Below, piece after piece: positions 6,438-7,409 of a stretch of 7,409 bases of DNA (the first letter of the stretch is position 1; each line of letters starts with the position of its first letter). The notes under the pieces were generated by a model. The model did no database searches and had not been told where the DNA came from. It saw only the letters and a list, made by a program, of their open reading frames with translations. This DNA comes from DAMCAP01 sp964369265. Its GTDB lineage: Bacteria; Bacillota; Clostridia; Oscillospirales; Ruminococcaceae. The position numbers were made by a program, and so were the translations under genes. Where the stretch lies: NCBI GenBank assembly GCA_964369265.1, contig CAYJEV010000082.1, positions 1 to 7,409 of the forward strand, written 5' to 3'.

Positions 6438-6941
6438 GTTATTATAATGTACTCTTGAGGAGTAATTTCTTTCTGGCTGTTTAATTTCTATTTCTGGATC
6501 TGGATAGCCCAAAACTATCATAGCATAAGGCATAATATGATTTGGAAGGTTTAGCGCTTCTTTCATGCCATCAACCCTCATATCTCTAGGATATAATCCA
6601 CACCAACAGCTTCCTAGTCCCAACTCATATGCTGCGTTGCAGATGTTTGTTGTGACTGCTGCTGCATCATCTCTCCATGTTGCCCAAGCTTCTGTCATAT
6701 CGCCACAAATAACTATTCCAAGCGGTGCTTGGTCGAACATTGCAGCGCTTCCATGAAATTTTTTAAAGGACTGCAACACAGCTTTATCCTCTACTATTAT
6801 ATAGTGAATTGGGTGTTTATTTTTTGCTGATGGGGAATAATATGCAACCTCCAACAGCTTCTCTACCATTTCTTTTGGTACAGGTGTCGTCAAATATTTT
6901 CTAACGCTTCTTCTCTTTATAAGCATTTCCATTCCTGTCAT
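6432..6941 (-). CDS. Nitroreductase-family FMN-dependent oxidoreductase
   Basis: A 169-residue protein (from the ATG at 6941) of the compact nitroreductase fold, acting as an FMN-bound NAD(P)H oxidoreductase dimer. Seen, in this numbering: the phosphate-binding stretch RRSVRKY (10-16), SPSAKNKHP (36-44, usual form APSA-x-N-x-QP), the helix WRDDAAAVTTNICNAAYELG (89-108), GSCWCGLYP (110-118), and LGYPDPE (144-150). Physiological substrate is unknown; nitro-compounds, quinones or flavins are typical of the family. It is the first gene after the promoter. A longer reading frame begins at ATG 6956, but that ATG has no Shine-Dalgarno and sits only about 18 nt from the predicted transcription start, while the ATG at 6941 has GGGAGGG at 6-nt spacing. 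The 6941 start is therefore preferred. A third Met (residue 4 of this version) is also possible. Confidence 0.88.
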   Translation of the reverse strand: MTGMEMLIKRRSVRKYLTTPVPKEMVEKLLEVAYYSPSAKNKHPIHYIIVEDKAVLQSFKKFHGSAAMFDQAPLGIVICGDMTEAWATWRDDAAAVTTNICNAAYELGLGSCWCGLYPRDMRVDGMKEALNLPNHIMPYAMIVLGYPDPEIEIKQPERNYSSRVHYNNW

Positions 6942-6947
6942 ATTCTG

Positions 6948-6954
6948 CCCTCCC
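6948..6954 (-). promoter_or_regulatory. RBS deciding the nitroreductase start
   Basis: On the minus strand GGGAGGG is 6 nt before the ATG at 6941. It overlaps the codons just after the alternative ATG at 6956, which makes 6956 an unlikely start. Confidence 0.7.
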
Positions 6955-6980
6955 ATTATATTGTATATTTTATCAGTTTA

Positions 6981-7009
6981 ATTATATCAGTTAATACATA
7001 AAAAGGCAA
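6981..7009 (-). promoter_or_regulatory. Sigma-A-type promoter of the seven-gene cluster
   Basis: On the minus strand -35 TTGCCT (7009-7004), a 17-bp spacer and a consensus -10 TATAAT (6986-6981) are found. The expected transcription start is near 6974, giving a leader of about 33 nt to the ATG at 6941. The -10 lies in a 14-bp tandem repeat (12 of 14 bases alike) spanning 6994-6967, which duplicates AACTGATA. The second copy falls over the predicted start site and could be an operator; this last point is inference. Confidence 0.75.
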
Positions 7010-7061
7010 TTACTATTTGAAGATTTATTTTATTGTTATTCTCTTTCTGCGATTATCCCCC

Positions 7062-7097
7062 AAACAAAAATAACACTGCCAATTTCCTTGGCAATGT
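7062..7097 (-). terminator. Probable rho-independent terminator ahead of the promoter
   Basis: On the minus strand TTGGCA-type arms TGCCAA (7093-7088) and TTGGCA (7082-7077) pair around a 5-nt loop GGAAA, with three further pairs (ACA/TGT) beyond one mismatch, followed by GTTATTTTTG. Stem GC content is low, so strength is uncertain. It would stop transcripts coming from the right before the cluster promoter. Confidence 0.55.
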
Positions 7098-7180
7098 CAT
7101 CTTTTATGCTATATATTTTTTTATTTAAAATTCAATTTTTAGTGTACTGTTATTGTTTTATGCGCTCTGTAACTGGGGAG

Positions 7181-7240
7181 AACTGTCAATCGTCCCTTGT
7201 GGCGATTTTCGTGCGACGGTGCGTCGAGCGCCGCACCCTG
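7181..7240. repeat. Isolated GC-rich patch with nested inverted repeats
   Basis: Bases 7201-7240 are 28/40 G or C, about twice the window norm. Within it CGACG (7214-7218) can pair with CGTCG (7222-7226), or GGTGCG (7218-7223) with CGCACC (7232-7237); the two are mutually exclusive. GTGCGACG and GTGCGTCG form a tandem 8-bp duplication. This pattern is that of an imperfect intergenic repeat element; dispersed copies in the same genome would be expected, but this cannot be seen from one window. Confidence 0.45.
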
Positions 7241-7315
7241 CCATTTTTAGGACATCAATTTTTGGTGGGTTGTTTATGGTCATATAAAACTTCAAATGAC
7301 ATTGCAAATTGTAGC

Positions 7316-7332
7316 GGCGACTAGTAGTCGCC
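7316..7332. repeat. Perfect 8-bp inverted repeat, GGCGACTA/TAGTCGCC
   Basis: GGCGACTA-G-TAGTCGCC is a 17-bp near-palindrome: 8-bp arms around one base (a real hairpin would use 6 pairs and a 5-nt loop). It begins 8 nt after the stop codon of the possible minus-strand gene at the right edge, but has no T-run on that strand. On the plus strand ATTTTAG follows. It resembles the short palindromic intergenic repeats seen in many Clostridia. Confidence 0.6.
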
Positions 7333-7340
7333 ATTTTAGT

Positions 7341-7409
7341 TTACTCTAATCCTCTGGTTTTGTTGCCATCAAGGGTCCATTTCATTGCCTTGATGGGTGG
7401 GTACGGATA
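7341..7409 (-). CDS. Possible C-terminal end of an upstream gene (partial)
   Basis: The minus strand from the window edge reads 22 open codons, YPYPPIKAMKWTLDGNKTRG and LE, to a TAA stop at 7343-7341. The composition is protein-like, and the direction agrees with the terminator about 245 nt downstream. Against it: a perfect 9-bp inverted repeat (7366-7396) lies within the frame, and 22 codons can be open by chance. No family is recognised. Confidence 0.3.
   Translation of the reverse strand, partial: YPYPPIKAMKWTLDGNKTRGLE
7366..7396. repeat. Perfect 9-bp inverted repeat at the right edge
   Basis: CCATCAAGG (7366-7374) and CCTTGATGG (7388-7396) are exact complements with a 13-nt loop. No T-run follows on either strand, so a terminator is unlikely. 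It may be a structured RNA, a binding site or the end of a repeat. Confidence 0.55.

Larger units (their letters stand above)
7010..7340. other. Long stretch without a convincing gene
   Basis: Apart from the terminator, GC-rich patch and inverted repeat listed separately, this stretch is AT-rich (7100-7140 is nearly pure A/T) and has no open reading frame that looks like a protein. Short frames that are open (28 codons on the minus strand at 7244-7158; 78 codons on the plus strand at 7088-7324) have no RBS and biased, low-quality composition. It most resembles an intergenic spacer with pieces of repeat. Confidence 0.6.

Noticed and set aside
7158..7244. Minus-strand 28-codon Arg-rich frame beginning MAGCGARR
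   Set aside because: Has no RBS and is explained by the GC-rich repeat patch.
7088..7324. Plus-strand open frame of 78 codons in the right-hand spacer
   Set aside because: No Shine-Dalgarno, starts inside the terminator hairpin, runs through the GC-rich repeat and ends in the palindrome; the residue composition (many Cys, Phe, Arg in patches) is not protein-like.
6432..7409. CRISPR array, tRNA, rRNA or insertion sequence
   Set aside because: No regularly spaced direct repeats, no tRNA-like cloverleaf with CCA-type acceptor pairing, and no transposase frame with terminal repeats were found here or elsewhere in the window.

Overview
This is an AT-rich window (hand-sampled lines give roughly 27-48% GC). 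Every full-length gene lies on the minus strand and most have purine-rich Shine-Dalgarno sites. The protein style (OmpR-type response regulator with a HAMP/HisKA kinase of the 'DFSRMQSG' type, lipobox lipoprotein, small FMN nitroreductase) suggests a low-GC Firmicute, most likely a gut-type Clostridia. This is inference from style, not from a marker gene.

Layout, in the direction of transcription (right to left). At the right edge is a possible C-terminal fragment of an upstream gene (7409-7341). Next comes about 400 bp without a convincing gene, holding two perfect inverted repeats, an isolated GC-rich patch, a likely minus-strand terminator (about 7097-7062) and a good sigma-A-type promoter (TTGCCT, 17 bp, TATAAT; 7009-6981). 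Seven genes follow with small gaps: nitroreductase (6941-6432), lipoprotein with three calcium-loop motifs (6413-5106), AAA/ABC-type ATPase (5044-4019), a 169-aa protein with a PD-(D/E)XK-like nuclease signature (4016-3507), OmpR-family response regulator (3495-2803), sensor histidine kinase (2769-1297, TTG start) and a 12-TM MFS transporter (1281-64). Gaps are 18, 61, 2, 11, 33 and 15 bp, so one transcript could cover all seven. At the left edge, 1-39 may be the C-terminus of a convergent plus-strand gene, separated from the MFS gene by a 7-bp tandem repeat.

How the parts may work together: regulator, kinase and MFS transporter form an envelope-stress or efflux-like signalling unit. The calcium-loop lipoprotein, predicted to sit on the outer face of the membrane, is a plausible accessory or sensory partner. 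The unexpected part is the ATPase plus nuclease-like pair between the lipoprotein and the regulator. It has the two-gene layout of anti-phage systems that join an AAA_15/AAA_21-type ATPase to a small effector (PARIS, Septu and Gabija are analogies, not homology claims). Its partner shows neither an HNH nor an obvious TOPRIM motif, and its sampled GC (about 31%) is below the neighbouring signalling genes (about 37%). This pair is the best candidate for an undescribed system here; a defence role is a hypothesis.
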